The translations under genes and the position numbers were made by a program. Positions 1-13,040 of a DNA stretch of 64,000 nt are shown here, piece after piece (position 1 is the first letter of the stretch; each line of letters starts with the position of its first letter). The stretch is from Crotophaga sulcirostris (lineage: Eukaryota; Chordata; Aves; Cuculiformes; Crotophagidae): assembly GCA_013397455.1 (NCBI GenBank), contig VYZB01000118.1, positions 2,246,846 to 2,310,845 on the forward strand, read 5' to 3'. Under the pieces are notes generated by a model, which did not search any database, had not been told where the DNA came from, and saw nothing but the letters and a program-made list of their open reading frames with translations.

Positions 1-2689
1 GGTCACGCAGATGTTCTTGCAAAGAAGAAGGAAAAAGAAAAAGGAGGAAAAAAAATAAGAAACAAAAATAGTCCGTTCTAAACACAATACCACAACCAAA
101 ACTTCTAGGTATGAGCAACACAGCTATATAGCAGTAGAAAAGACAGACATGTTTTTAGGCAATGCAGCAGATATAGCATATATACAGAAGCCACTAGTTA
201 CATTGCAGTGCTGGATTATCAAAATTTTTGAAGAGTTTCTTCACTTCTATTAATCTTTTGAAACAGAGACATATTCAAAAAAATTTCATTTTTCCCAGCA
301 AAGTGATTTTCAGTCTTTCAGTGTGTGCATGTTTCTATGTGTGTCTGCATTTGCATGTGTCCTTTTCATCTCTCTTCCCAAACCTAGAAGATCAGATCAA
401 GAAAAGTAAAATAGACTCAGATGAGGAGGTTGAGAAGTGCACGCTGCAGAGAAGAAATGGTTAAAGGTGTTGTGTGGATTATAGATCAGACAGGAAAGAT
501 TGTTGTGGTGTTCACAGTTGCTGGGAATGGAAAGAAGGTCCCATATATATTATGCTGTTCAGCAAAATGTCAATTTGAGAAAATTAGAGAACTGGCAAGA
601 ATTAGAGTTAGTACCAAGTTAGTAATACTAAATTTGTCTGCTGGGAAATTTGCCTTCTGTCAGTTTCCCAACTAAAAACTGTGAAAATGCAAGTTGACTA
701 GATTGAGTGCAGAAGAACCAGCATTTCCAAAAGGGGATTTTGCCTTATATCTGCCGATGAAAGACTAGATCTTTGGTCTTCAGTCTTTTTACAGTATGTT
801 ATTTATGGTGTTCTCTCATGTCAGTCCTTTTATCTCATCAGGTTTCACATGAATTATTCACTGAAGCTCGGGCTATATGATTTGATTGCTCTTCTAGAAT
901 GTATATTAAATTTAGTTATGCTGCACTTTTCTTAGTGAAGCCTTATTACTGAAACTCACAGTTTAGCAGGATTCGATCTTCGCCTCCCTCCTTCCAATTG
1001 TGGTTTTTGTTGTGGGCTGACTCTTTTTTTTTTTTTTTTTAAAGAATGCCAACAGCATAGTGCTAGACAGATCCTCCAGTTATACTCTGAGGCTGCATTT
1101 TCATCTAGGTTTTCACCTCTCAGAAAGATTTTGGATATCTTGAACTGTGTATTTCTTGTAGACTGCCAGCTGCTTTTCTGGCATTAGGTATGAATGTCAC
1201 TTTTAAATTATGCTCTTTAACATTGTTGCTGACATCTTGAATGCTATCTTTATAACCCTGACGCATCCTTTTGAAATGAAAGGCATGTTGTGGATTATTC
1301 CTGTTCTGGCCCATTCTTTCTCACTTTCTGTTAGATAACTGAACTAATTGTTGCGATTCAAAAATGTCACAACTTTGCATGTGAGGGCTTGCATCTTCCT
1401 CCCAGACAACCAACATCATGAATAAAGTTCTATCAGCAAGTTTTTGAAATAAAAATGATTTTAAAATTTTGTTTCTAACAGTGAAATAAGAAGGTTATTT
1501 GGAAGATATCTGTTTTATTGTCTGCCTAATGAAAATTTTATATTTGCATATAAATATTTTGTATCTCTTTCTGCTGAGCTTATCAGGACTGCAAGCCAAG
1601 GTCTGAAAAAATCTTTCATCTGAAATCAGAAGAGGTTTTTGCATAATCACTAGTTGAAATGAGGGTGGTCAATAAATTCTTTTTGTGTGGCTACTGGTAC
1701 AGATAAGTGTCCTCACCTCTGAGAGTAGCTTTGATCGGTATACCCAAATTCACTATGCAGGCATAGTGCTGAGCTTTCTTTTCTGATACGAGTGACATGG
1801 AGACCAACTCCTTCAGATAGGAGTGACTTGTATTAATTGTATAAACACTTCAATATTTTGATGAGGTTTGAGTGCAAATGTTATACTGTCCAAGACTAGT
1901 GTTATGAAGAAATATATAATGTTCATATCAGGAATACAACGTGCAACTAACTTTCTTTTAAATGATTTAATACAACTTACTTTTGTTTATAATTCCAGTT
2001 TGAAATCAAGAACCTCTACAACCTCAAGCATCAATGCTCTTCAATATCTAATTTCACAGTTTTCTTAACACATATCTCATGTTATTTATTATAGTCAGCA
2101 TCATCCCAACACCTTTGTCTATTCTTGCTACATTTTAAATGGTTTAGCTGGCAAGCCATCAATCATATATCATGAGACATATTTTAACTTCAGCTAAAAT
2201 CAGTTTAGAAAGAAAACAAGTCTTGTATGGCCTAACTAGGTACATTACTCACATTTATAAGTGATAAATGTCTGTTCTGGAAAAGAAAACTCTTTTTTTT
2301 TTCAGAGTTTCGGTATATATCTGTAGACAGAAACAAAATTTTTAGTTTCTTTATGGCCTGGAGAAACAGCTGTTGATAAATACAGAGCTTTTAATGGAAG
2401 AAAGCCTCTTCAGAACTAAGTTTGGGTGTTCAGAAATACATTCACAAAACACAAACACTTTTTTCCAGTTACATTTCAGTATTAGGTAAATGGAGGAATG
2501 ATATAATCATAGAAATAATTGAATTTCCTCTTCTAGGGACATAAAGAAGCCAGAAACAATGTTTTTATTTACTCAGTGTATTTTAAAGTTTCCCCTCCTG
2601 TGAGTTATCACATACAGACTGGTTCTTCAATCATTCTTCTCTGACCAACTTCTGATGTTACTCAAAAACAAAGCTATTTTTAAAATATG
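1..2689. other. Intergenic AT-rich DNA, no gene seen
   Basis: No exon, RNA gene or recognisable repeat family is seen here. The first ~60 bases are purine-rich (GA-type simple sequence) and a 17-T run lies at 1024-1040. Short ORFs (at most 85 codons) show no recognisable domain. By position this is downstream of the minus-strand ETV1 gene. Confidence 0.6.
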
Positions 2690-4125
2690 AACCCGGATGT
2701 GGCTCCTTAGGAAGGACAGGCAGGGGAGATGAGGAAGGGGTGTCTCCCTCTCTGCCAATGACCAGCTGGAGTGCCTGGAGTTCTGCCCGTGGATGGATGA
2801 GGAGCCAATTGGGAGTTTATTGGTCAGGATTTAAGGGAGGGCAGGGACAGGTGATATTATAGTGCCAGTCTGCTGCAGACCACCTGAACAGAAAGACCGA
2901 GAGGATGAGGACCTTTATAGATAGATAAGAGCAGCCTTACATTCACAAGCCCTGGACCTCATGAGGGACTTCAACCACCCTGAGAGCTGTAGGAGGGACA
3001 ATACTGCAGGGCATAAACAATCCAGGAGATTCCTGGAATGCATTGATGATAACTTTCTTTTCCAAGTGATAGAGGAGCCAATAAGGAGAGGTGCTATGCT
3101 GGACCTTCACCAACAAGGAAGAGCTGGGGGGAATGTGAGGTTCAAGGGCAGCTTTGGCTGCAGTGACCATGAAATGGTGGAACTCAAGAATTGATGTTAT
3201 TTAACATCTTTGTTGAAAGCATGGACAGTGACTTTGAGTGCACCCTCAGCAAGTCTGCAGACAACAGCAACCTGCATGGTGTGGTAAACACACTGGAGGG
3301 AAGGGACAGGCTTGAGAAGTTGGCCCGTGCAAAGATCAGGTTCAATAAGGTCAAGTGCAAGGTCCTGCACATGGGTCAGAGTAATCCCAGGCACAATTAC
3401 CGGGGCAGAGGGTCAGCAGGAAATGGACTGAGAGCAGCCCTGAGGTGAAGGACTTGGGGTGTTTGTGGTTGAGAAGCTCAACATGACTTAACAATGTGCA
3501 GTTTCAGCCCAGAAAGCCAACAGTATCCTGTGCTGCATCAAAAGAAGTGTGACCAGCAGATCAACAGAGGTGAATCTCACCCTCTACTCTGCTCTCATGA
3601 GACCCCACCTGGAATACAGCATTCATCTCTGGGCTCCCAGCATAAGAATGTCATGGACCTGTTGGAGCGAGTCCAGAGGAGGCCATGAAGATAATCAGAG
3701 GGATGTAACACCTCTCCTATGAACACAGGCTGAGAGAGTTGGGGTTGTTCAGCCTGGAGAAGAGAAGGCACCTGGGAGATCTTATAGCAGCCCTCCAGTA
3801 CCTGAAGGGGCTACAAGAAAGCTGGGGAGGGACTTCTTACAAGGGCAAGTAGTGATAGGATGAGGAGGAATGACTTTAAGTTCAAAGGGGGAAGATTTAG
3901 ATTAGACATTAGGAAGAAATTCTCCACAATGAGGGTGGTGAGGCCTTGGCACAGGTTGCCCAGAGAAGCTGTGGATTGCCCTCATTCCTGGAAGTGTTCA
4001 GGGCCAGGTTGGATGGGACCTTGAGCAGCCTGGTCTGGTGGGAGGTGTCCCTGCCCATGGCAGAGGGGTTGGAACTAGATGATCTTTAAGGTCCCTTCCA
4101 ACACAGACCATTCTATGATTCTATT
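2690..4125 (+). mobile_element. CR1 LINE, internally deleted and degenerate
   Basis: A plus-strand CR1 non-LTR retrotransposon remnant. The part at 2690-3185 matches the end of the CR1 endonuclease region; a reading frame at 2961-3180 still shows a 'DFNHPE' motif followed by 'CRRDNT', typical of this part of ORF2. At about 3185-3200 the sequence jumps to the late reverse-transcriptase region ('NIFVESMDSDFECTLSK', 3198-3250), so most of the RT domain is missing. It continues through the ORF2 C-terminus and 3' UTR to the characteristic end at about 4060-4125 (ggttggaactagatgatct, then attctatgattctat). Frames are broken by stops and shifts, so it is dead. Boundaries are approximate, from recalled CR1 consensus. 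Confidence 0.9.
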
Positions 4126-6227
4126 GATCCCATTTTTTTCTCTGCCTGTGTTAAAGAACAACATTGCAGCAAGAAAAACTCACAATAGAAAATTATGGGA
4201 AAAAAAATTCAGTTTTATAGTGCAAAGCAAACAAGAGTTTAGGAAAGATGGTAATAATTTCTATAACGCAATTTTAATTCAAAAGAAAATAGGTGATTTT
4301 ACTTATTCCATCAGGTCAATTGTACTAGTCACATTAACCAGGTGATGCTCATTTCACATCATTTTACAGGTAATTTATTGCAACTGCAACACTGACTCTG
4401 AGATGGTTCACAAAAATAATTTACCTTAAGTAAACACCATTTGCCACTAATGATGGGGCAAAACAAACTTACAGAGTATTTATGAACAGTAACATCTCTC
4501 TCTTTCAGTACACATTTGCAAACTGATCTCTGTTGTTTGCAGATGAATTAAGCATGGCTTGAAAAATCATTAAAGCCATCTGCTTTGATGAGAAAAAATA
4601 CTGCTGTGATTATTTTATTGCACTGACAGAGGCTAGGGACCATTTTACAATATTTTTTAGCATCATTTACCCTAAATTTGACATCCTGTCTAAAAAATGA
4701 GCAGTATTATCAGTTCTCATTGAGCCTATTTAGAACTACATTTACAGAGAAATCAGCTTATACAGGTGACTCAAGGTATTTGCTCTACTGGTTTCCAACA
4801 GATGGAAGAGCCTGTTTTTCAACCATTAAAATCTGTAGTTACAATGAACTAAATGTTTATGGGTTCTGTGGAAAGCTTAATCTTCCTCTGAAATGATAGG
4901 AGCTAATAAGCATAAAAATATCGTCAGTGTTTTAGTTACAAATTAGTTCCCATGGTCCATTTAAGCATAACTTCTTTTTTTTTTCCCAGAATGCTCTACA
5001 GTTATTCAAAGTGTAACAAACCAGTAGGTTAATACTGCTGGCTTTTTACTTTCCAAATACGTACTTTTGAGACTAAATCCATCTCATTTACCTAGCAGAA
5101 ATTTTTAATAACTTTCAGAATCTCAATACTTCCCTTTGTAAAATCCTATTTGAACTCCTGTGATTTCAGCAGATTTTTGTCTCAAGTAGCTTTCAGCAGT
5201 GTTTCACTGGCTGGATTCCACCATGACTGATTCACCTGAAAAAACTCTACATCATGCACAATTGCAGCATGCATTCACTATTAACAACACTATCCTACTC
5301 TCTATTCAGCTTTTGTACAACTAAATTTACTGCATATATGGAAGTTAGCAAAATTTGCTAATGAAAAAACCAAAAGCCTCCTAACTCCTAATGACTCATA
5401 TTATGGTGATTTTTAAAAAAAATTTCACAAGGAGAGTGGTGGATGCACCACCTACAAAATGTCACTTATTCCATCAACATCCTAAATAGATACTATGGGA
5501 CACATAGGGCCAGAGTTAAGAACCAAGGAACAAGAACCAAGGAGCAGTTTGAGATGCTAATTCCAGCCTAAAATTACAGAAACTATTTATAGATGCTGAT
5601 CATATGCCCTTCTGCTGTAACCACTGTACTCATTCAAGCCTTTTGGCACATAATAGACTCTCCAGTGCTTTGACAGATCTAGAACAAACAAACCCTAACT
5701 ACTCCTTTCTGTGCATCCATTGTAGTTACAGATCTTTTTGGAAGCACATAATCAATACAACCCAGTGCAGCAATGGGACTGATGTTTTCAGTTTCTGATT
5801 CTGATGATATAACTTCTTTGATCCAGTCACGAACCACATTTGCTTTTTCACGACTATATCATACCCTCCTGCAGTAGGTAAGTATTTCTGTGTATGAACT
5901 GCTGCAAAATTGGATGATTCAAAACAAAATTATTAATGAGGATTCCTTGTTCTTGTGTATCTGACTTTTTCACTTATGACTCCTCAGTTCACTTCCCTCT
6001 TTTCTTAGTCTTTTCTACATATTCTTCTAACATCTATTCCTTCTCCAACAACCCTTATTCTTCCTAAGGCTCCAAACACAGAATAATCCTTTCCTCCTTT
6101 TCTTCACTTTACCTCCACTCCACTTTCTTTTCGCCTTGATAATCTCTAAGGAGGTATACATGCTCCTTTGTTCATCCCTACTTGCCAGTCATCTTCCTTT
6201 CCCTTGTGGTCATACACTTATATGTGT

Positions 6228-6350
6228 CCTGTGGGTGCTAACAACGCAATTACCCCCAATTTGCAGACAGAGAGGTTGAGCACAGAGAAATTAATATGAT
6301 GACCATCCCTATAATGTAGGCCAGGTAAAGATCAGAATGAAAAGGCTCTG
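6228..6350 (+). repeat. Possible ancient MIR/L2-type fossil
   Basis: The stretch from 6252 (attacccccaatttgcagac, then agagaggttgagcacagaga) resembles the widespread amniote motif 'attatccccattttacagat...gaggcacagagaggttaagtgac' found in MIR-, L2- and related old elements. The match is by eye to a recalled consensus and is diverged. Confidence 0.4.
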
Positions 6351-9300
6351 GGCATACAGCACTGTGCCTCATTCATTTTTTCTAGATGTCTGCAGTTCAT
6401 ATGAGAAATATTTGTCAACAAATTTTAAGCATACTTTCCCCTGATAAACACTAAAAAAAGTCACCTATCTAAATTCTGTCATAACAAGGTGAAAACATAT
6501 AATCTAGGAACTACTTCCACTGTTAAGTATAAAACATACTGCATCGTTGATAATATCGTTCAACCAAAGGAGTTAAATTGACAAGGAATACAGCAAGCCA
6601 AACATATACGCTCATGATTCTGGGTCAAGAATTGAGCCCTTGGGCTCATTCATTTCTCATTTTTTTCTCAGATGGTTGACCTATAATTGCCATCACTCCA
6701 CCTCCCTGACAGAGATATATCTGCTGATACACACAGAGATCTTTGCAAGGTCCTGCAACCACAATCCAGCTGTATCTCTAATGGTGCAGAGGAACTAGAA
6801 TGAGATCACTAGGGATTTCTTTGATTCTGCACAAGATCACATCAAGTATTTGATCACTGCATAAGAAAAGATTTGACATCTATCTCAGACAAACAATAGT
6901 AGCTTTTACATTCTATGCAGTATCAACCACACAACTGCAAGAACCCATTATCTAACTCTCATTACCTATTCCACACAAGGTCTAAGAATAAAACATCATA
7001 TTTGCATGGGAATATTTTTTAAGTTACTCAACATCTTTTTTTTAAGGCAAAGTTGGAAGGTAAGTAGTGAAATCTTTAAAACAGTAGAATGTATTTTGTA
7101 TGAAGCACTCAGCATAGCAGAGAGGTAGGTGAGATAACCCATGTATGGTATTTTTCTGTCCCTAATTAAAGATATTTATTAGCTTCCACAATCAGGCTTC
7201 TGAGTGATAGAATTATGCAGTTGATTCCTGCATAATCCTTAACCTGGCTTTTAAGATCCACTATTTTAATTAGGTAAAGTGCTTTGGATTCTATGGCTTT
7301 TATCCCAAAATATCAGCATTGTTCTCAAATTGCATCTTCCTTTTAAAAACTTCTCAGGCTCCGTCATATAAATATACACACAAAAAACACCACCACAGGC
7401 CTTCAGAATTAACTCTGAGGCAGAATGTTCTCATGCAGAATTTGAATGGGAAAACCCTCATCATTCCAGTGCTCTTCTACTGTTCAGTTTGTCTCTTTCC
7501 AATGAATTTATCCTTCCATTCCCCAAAAATCTGCTGTAGGAAAGATGAAAACTGCATGATAATGCAGATGTAAGATGATGTACCTATTGTCATCTTACAT
7601 TAGACACCAAGATTCACATACTGAGATGAGATAGTAGTTTCTCGTTGTGTATAAGATGCAAAATATAGAATATACAATATATAAATAAAGAATTTTGTAT
7701 GCACATTAGCTAATCTTATAATTTCTTTTCATCTTCAAACAATTAGTTAATATATTTTCTTTTTTTATTCTGCTATCCTGCAGAATCTAAATATTCTCTA
7801 TCCAAGCTTACAGTCAGAGCCAACTCTTTCCAGCTGGTTAAGAATTTAAGGAGCACTGCCAATACTTACTGATTCACAAAGTTGTGTTATTCATTCTCTC
7901 TTTGTCTGTCTTCCACATTTCCTCTACTCTTTTCTCTACTTTCCTGATCAGTATTGTACAAAAGAAGCAGTCTTTTCTTTGTTTGCCTCTTTGTTTTGGA
8001 AAAAATTATTGCTGATGGTTCTGATAATGACCAGAGTATGATTTGCCTTGAAATATTCCAGATTTGTATTTCAGGAAATACAAGACACCCTCACATGTTC
8101 GGTGTTCTATACAATCAAGCAACTAAATGAATGTTAACTTGATTTATTTTGAATAGAAGCCATCTTTTTTTCTTAAGAACCAGCCAACACTTTCCATCTT
8201 CTAATTTCTTTGCTCTTTACTCTTCCCAGTACTTGAGCAATTGAGCTTTCCTTGTGTGAATATGCAGGGAGAATTACAAATAAAAGTTACAAATTAGAAA
8301 AAGTTAGAAGCTATAACTGTAGGTTCCACAGTAAAGCTCAGTATTTGTAAAGTACATTACATCACTGCTATTTTTAGTGCAACAGCAGTAAAAAAGATTC
8401 CAGACCCCACTTCAGAAAATGCTGCATGAATATACAGTAAAAGAAACCTTTTACTTCAGAAATCTTATTAACTTAGTTCAACCTACCATGGACGTCAGTG
8501 GAAATAGTCGTATTAATTTTATTTACCTCCATGTTGATTTGGGCTTAATCTATAATTTGAATTATAATGGCTGCAACTCATATACACCTCCAGAAAATTC
8601 AAAAGGCTTTTGTAAGCACTCTAAAGATAAAACAACAAAAAAAAGCAGCAGAGAATATTTTCCCTGTCTGATTTCTGACAAATAATTTACACATGTGCCT
8701 TGTCAGTGCTGCCTCTAAAACAACAAAGAGAGAAGAATGGCACTACCTTTTGGCTCTGTGGTAAAATCTCAGTTTCTTTTTCAGGCCTGTAATAAGATAC
8801 ATGAAGTAAGAAGATGGGAACCACAACTACAGGAGGAATGGAAGTAGAAGAGAATATGATACCTGGACTGGCACGTAGCTGGGGTACAGGGCTCAGCACT
8901 TCATGGCATGCTCCATGAGCATGTTCATGACTGAGCAATGGCACCTGGAGCAGGCAAACAATTCCAGCAGTTACTACTGACTCAGGGAGCGGGTATCACC
9001 TGCTGCAGTCATAAGAAACCACAAATGCACCATTTAATGTTTGGACCATCTGTGACAACCAGTGCCTCAGTTTTGCTGGAGCGGATGTTTCACTGCAGCT
9101 CAACAAAGCTGGCATCAGATTGTAGGTTGGATGTAGATATACAAAGGATTTCCTCATACTATGGAAAAGCCCAATAGAAGTGAACAGAAATTTTCTGACA
9201 CATCCTTTGAAAATTGCTGTGGTTATCCTGTTACTGAAAAGAAGGTCGTGGGTTTTTTTCACATCTATACATAATATTTTATGTTCCAATACATTCAGAC

Positions 9301-12300
9301 TTTTCAATATTACAGTAAAGTTAGTAGAACCTAGTGGTTTCAACCCTACTAAATTCTACAGGAGTTTTCCATATAGAGAGCTACTATTGTATCAATAGTA
9401 GTATCATTGATCTGATAAAGCTTTAGGAATATTATAGTCATTTGGCCATGCCTACATATATAAGGCACAAAACCAGACAGTCTTCTTCAGCACTTTTTCT
9501 GCTCAAATTTGAAAAAATTAACTAGTTAATCATTTCTTCTCTGTGATTTTTTACCTCAGCAAATGATAGAAATGTGATATTTCTTAGTAAAGAAACAAAA
9601 GAAAAAATCTAGGAATGATTTTCTATCCAATTACTCAAATGATTGCAATTTACAACTTTCACATTATCATGACTTGAAGAAAGATTTTGACCTTCTTAAC
9701 AAAGTATCAGAAACAGAATACTCTTTCTTTTAACCTCCCTCTGAAGCTGAGCTAATTTAATTCCTGGATAGAACTGATTTCTTTGCCATTGCATGAGGGC
9801 AGCATTTGACCTTATAAGTTATAAAAATTGGGTTTCAGTGTAACTGCATTGGAGATGTTTTTATACAGTATTAATTGATGCTTATTGGAGGCTGAAGGGC
9901 TGATCATTTAAAGTTGTGATATCAGACATGTCTTGCTTGTGGGCCTTTGCAACATGACAGCAAGTACAAAGACTATTAAAATCTCTTTGTGAAAACACAA
10001 AAAAATCAATCCTCTTCCACAAGGAGGTGCCCTCCAGCACAATCAATACAAACTGGTACAACAATATCTTATGAGGCTTGTCAGCTACTTTAAACCTTTT
10101 TGCTCCATAAAGCTCACAAAGTGCTTCTGCCTTTCATCTCTGTCGGATTGTGCCAAATGAAGATGTATTTCTAAATGAGTTGCAGGGGCAAATGATGCCA
10201 TCAGTTACCCCCCTGCAGAAGCTCTAATTTCAGCAAGGTTTTAGAGGACTGAATTCAACTTGGATTTCATCCAGTAGAATTAAAGAAGATGAAGTTGTTT
10301 ACTGTTTTGCGACTTTTCTTTGTTCTACTTTAGTTATATTACAGGTTCCTGATGGAAATTTTTGTTCTATATTTTGATCCTTACATGCTAGAGAGCCCAG
10401 AACACCAGAGGAATCTGAGTAATGAAAATCGGCAGTTTCTTTCACCTTTCTTCTATTATTAATGAATGTTATTGTCTCTAATTACAAACCAACTGTCAGA
10501 AACTAACTTCTTCAAGAGCTGTTTGCCTTGATCAATTGCATATATATCAACTGCTTTAAATTTGTCTTGTTGGGGTGGTTGTGTGCCTGTCACCACGCTT
10601 TTAACACATAGCTGTGGAAATCTTCCGTAGTGACTTTCTAGCAATTAAATATTTTCCCCAGAAAATGATGAACCCAGGACCTGGTAAGTAGAACTATTTG
10701 GTTCCTATTGCCTACCATCTAGTTCAATCAGTTTTATCTTCTGCTACATATTCCTTGAAAATAAGCAGTACAAAGACTGAGTGATAAAGAGCTCTAGTTT
10801 AACACAACGCTGCTAATCCTTAGACACAGGAAAACACTCCATTAGCCCAGGACATCATACCTACACACACATTTTATACAGAAAGACACCTGATAGGCTT
10901 CTTTAGTGAAAAATTAAACAGTATTCTCTGTCCTTGTGCTGTACTTCTTTATGCAATGAGACATCAAACACCATGGCTGAAACCAAATCCCATAACATCT
11001 TGTCCAAACAAGCCCAGGCAAATCAAAATCCCCTTTATGGAAATTAACCTTCTGTGAGAAGGGAAGAAAAGAAAACTCAACCAAATGGGCAGCTGCATGA
11101 TGCTGTAAATCAGTACATTAGGAGAACAGAGTTTAAGTTCTGGCATTAGGTGCAAAAGCAAACAAATTTTGAGGTCTCACATGAACCATGCTCATGTTGT
11201 ACTTTTGGTAGCTCATGTTCAACAAAAGGTCACTGTGATTTGGATAGATCACATAGCAGATCTTTATTTAGCCCCTGTTTTTATTAACTACTAAAATAAT
11301 TTATTAAAAGTAAGAGTGAAAAACCAAAGACTGTCCTATTTTCCCCTCTTCTATGAACAAAAACTTTGCAAATGAGACAGATCCCACTTTGTGAGCCAGA
11401 GAATGGCAGTGAAAATATTAATTATTCAGTATTTCTCCATCATTCCTTTGACTCTACAAAATACGTTAAGGAAAGATGAAATTGTACTAAGACAGATCAG
11501 CCTCCTAGTAAGTGCAGAGTGTATCTGATGTACAAGCACTCTGCTTTATCTTTTCTCTTACTAAGATTACAAAACTCCAAAATCATCAACTTGGTTCTAT
11601 CCTTCTCAGCTGAATGGAGCTGCCATTAATGGGTCCTGATTAGCAACAGATGCCTGCCCTGAGAGCAGTCCTGCAGAAGTCAGGCATTGGCCCAAATGTC
11701 AGATGCCAAGACATCTTGTGGGAATTTCAAACAGGAGTAGGACCAAAACACGAGAGTGGAATGCTTGGTGCCCAAAACTCCTTGCATCACACAGTGGCAT
11801 GAAACTGGTGCTCAGCCAAAACGTAGTGCTGCGCTTTCCACAGGACCTGTATCTCTCCCTTCCCACTGAACTCCTGCCGGCTATCTTGACCTCCAGTCTA
11901 GGAAAGAACTGCAATCTGGGACACCACTTCTTCTGAGCTGCCAAATTCCACAGCAGGCAACCAAGGTGGGGTTGGAATCCAGCACAGGAGCTTCACCTGA
12001 ATGCATTTCTCCTTGGGAGGGTCACATAGCCCCCATCAGAAGAATTCCTTAGAGAATTCGAGTGTGAAGAAGAAAGACATTTCAGCCAGTGTACAGCAGC
12101 TGAATTGGATGCAGCTGGATTGAGTTCCCCATCAAATGAATCCTTGTGAGACCCATGTCTCAATATGTACCTATAATAGAGATACTTTCTGATCCCATAA
12201 TATTGCGAGGAAAAATTGTGTAGTGCTTAGGACAGTTAGGAAGGTCATAACTGCTTAGAAATATGGAGAATCTCATGTAATTGCTTATCTTTTTCATGAG

Positions 12301-12869
12301 ACTGTATCTCCAAAGTGCATAAGTGCCCTCGACTCAACTAAGACTGAGTGACTTTTACTGAGGTAATGTCCTCTAAAATAACTTTGTACATGGCTGAAGG
12401 CCAGTCATATGCTGAAACACATGCTAGGAAAGGAATCAGCTTTGCCCACTATCTCTGATGCAAATGTATTTTTGTACTTCTCTTGCAATATTTATAATGT
12501 ATTAGTCACAAAATAAATACTTAATATTTCCACAGGGAGCTGATTCCCAGGTGTAGCTTTACTTTAGGTGTAAGCAGGACACACTTCAATGAAGAAACAG
12601 TTATGACTCTATCAATAGATGAGAAAAAAGTGAGTTGAGTGAGGATCAGTAAAACTACTTATACAAATAAACCTATATACTCCTGTATACTTCAAATCCT
12701 CTCAAATGCAATTGTACGTGGCCTGGTATCCTAAAAATTCTGAGACTTGAAATGCAATGTTAATTTTAGATCATTCAGGGTTTTCTTATTTTAAGAAGTA
12801 ACCTGTGATCCAAAGCTAGTAAACAGGATGCAAAATTTGCAAGTTGAACATCAAAGGCTGGGCATTAAT

Positions 12870-13040
12870 TCTTAGCTGCCACAGAATATTTCTATCTGTA
12901 GATCTCAAAGCATTTTGCAAAGGCAAGAGAATCCTGTTTGTCACAAGAAGTAACAGGAAAATAAAGGAGCTTTCCAAAAGGGCAGCAGCAATGCTGTAAA
13001 CACGATCCAGGCTGCTTGGATCACAAGTCAATGATGAATG
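12870..13040 (+). repeat. Possible ancient amniote SINE-like fossil
   Basis: Around 12888-12925 the sequence reads tatctgtagatctcaaagca followed by ttttgcaaagg. This resembles the ancient amniote repeat motif 'catctgtagatctcaaagcactttacaaagg'. The following ~100 bases align only loosely with the rest of that element. Diverged; identification is tentative. Confidence 0.4.
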
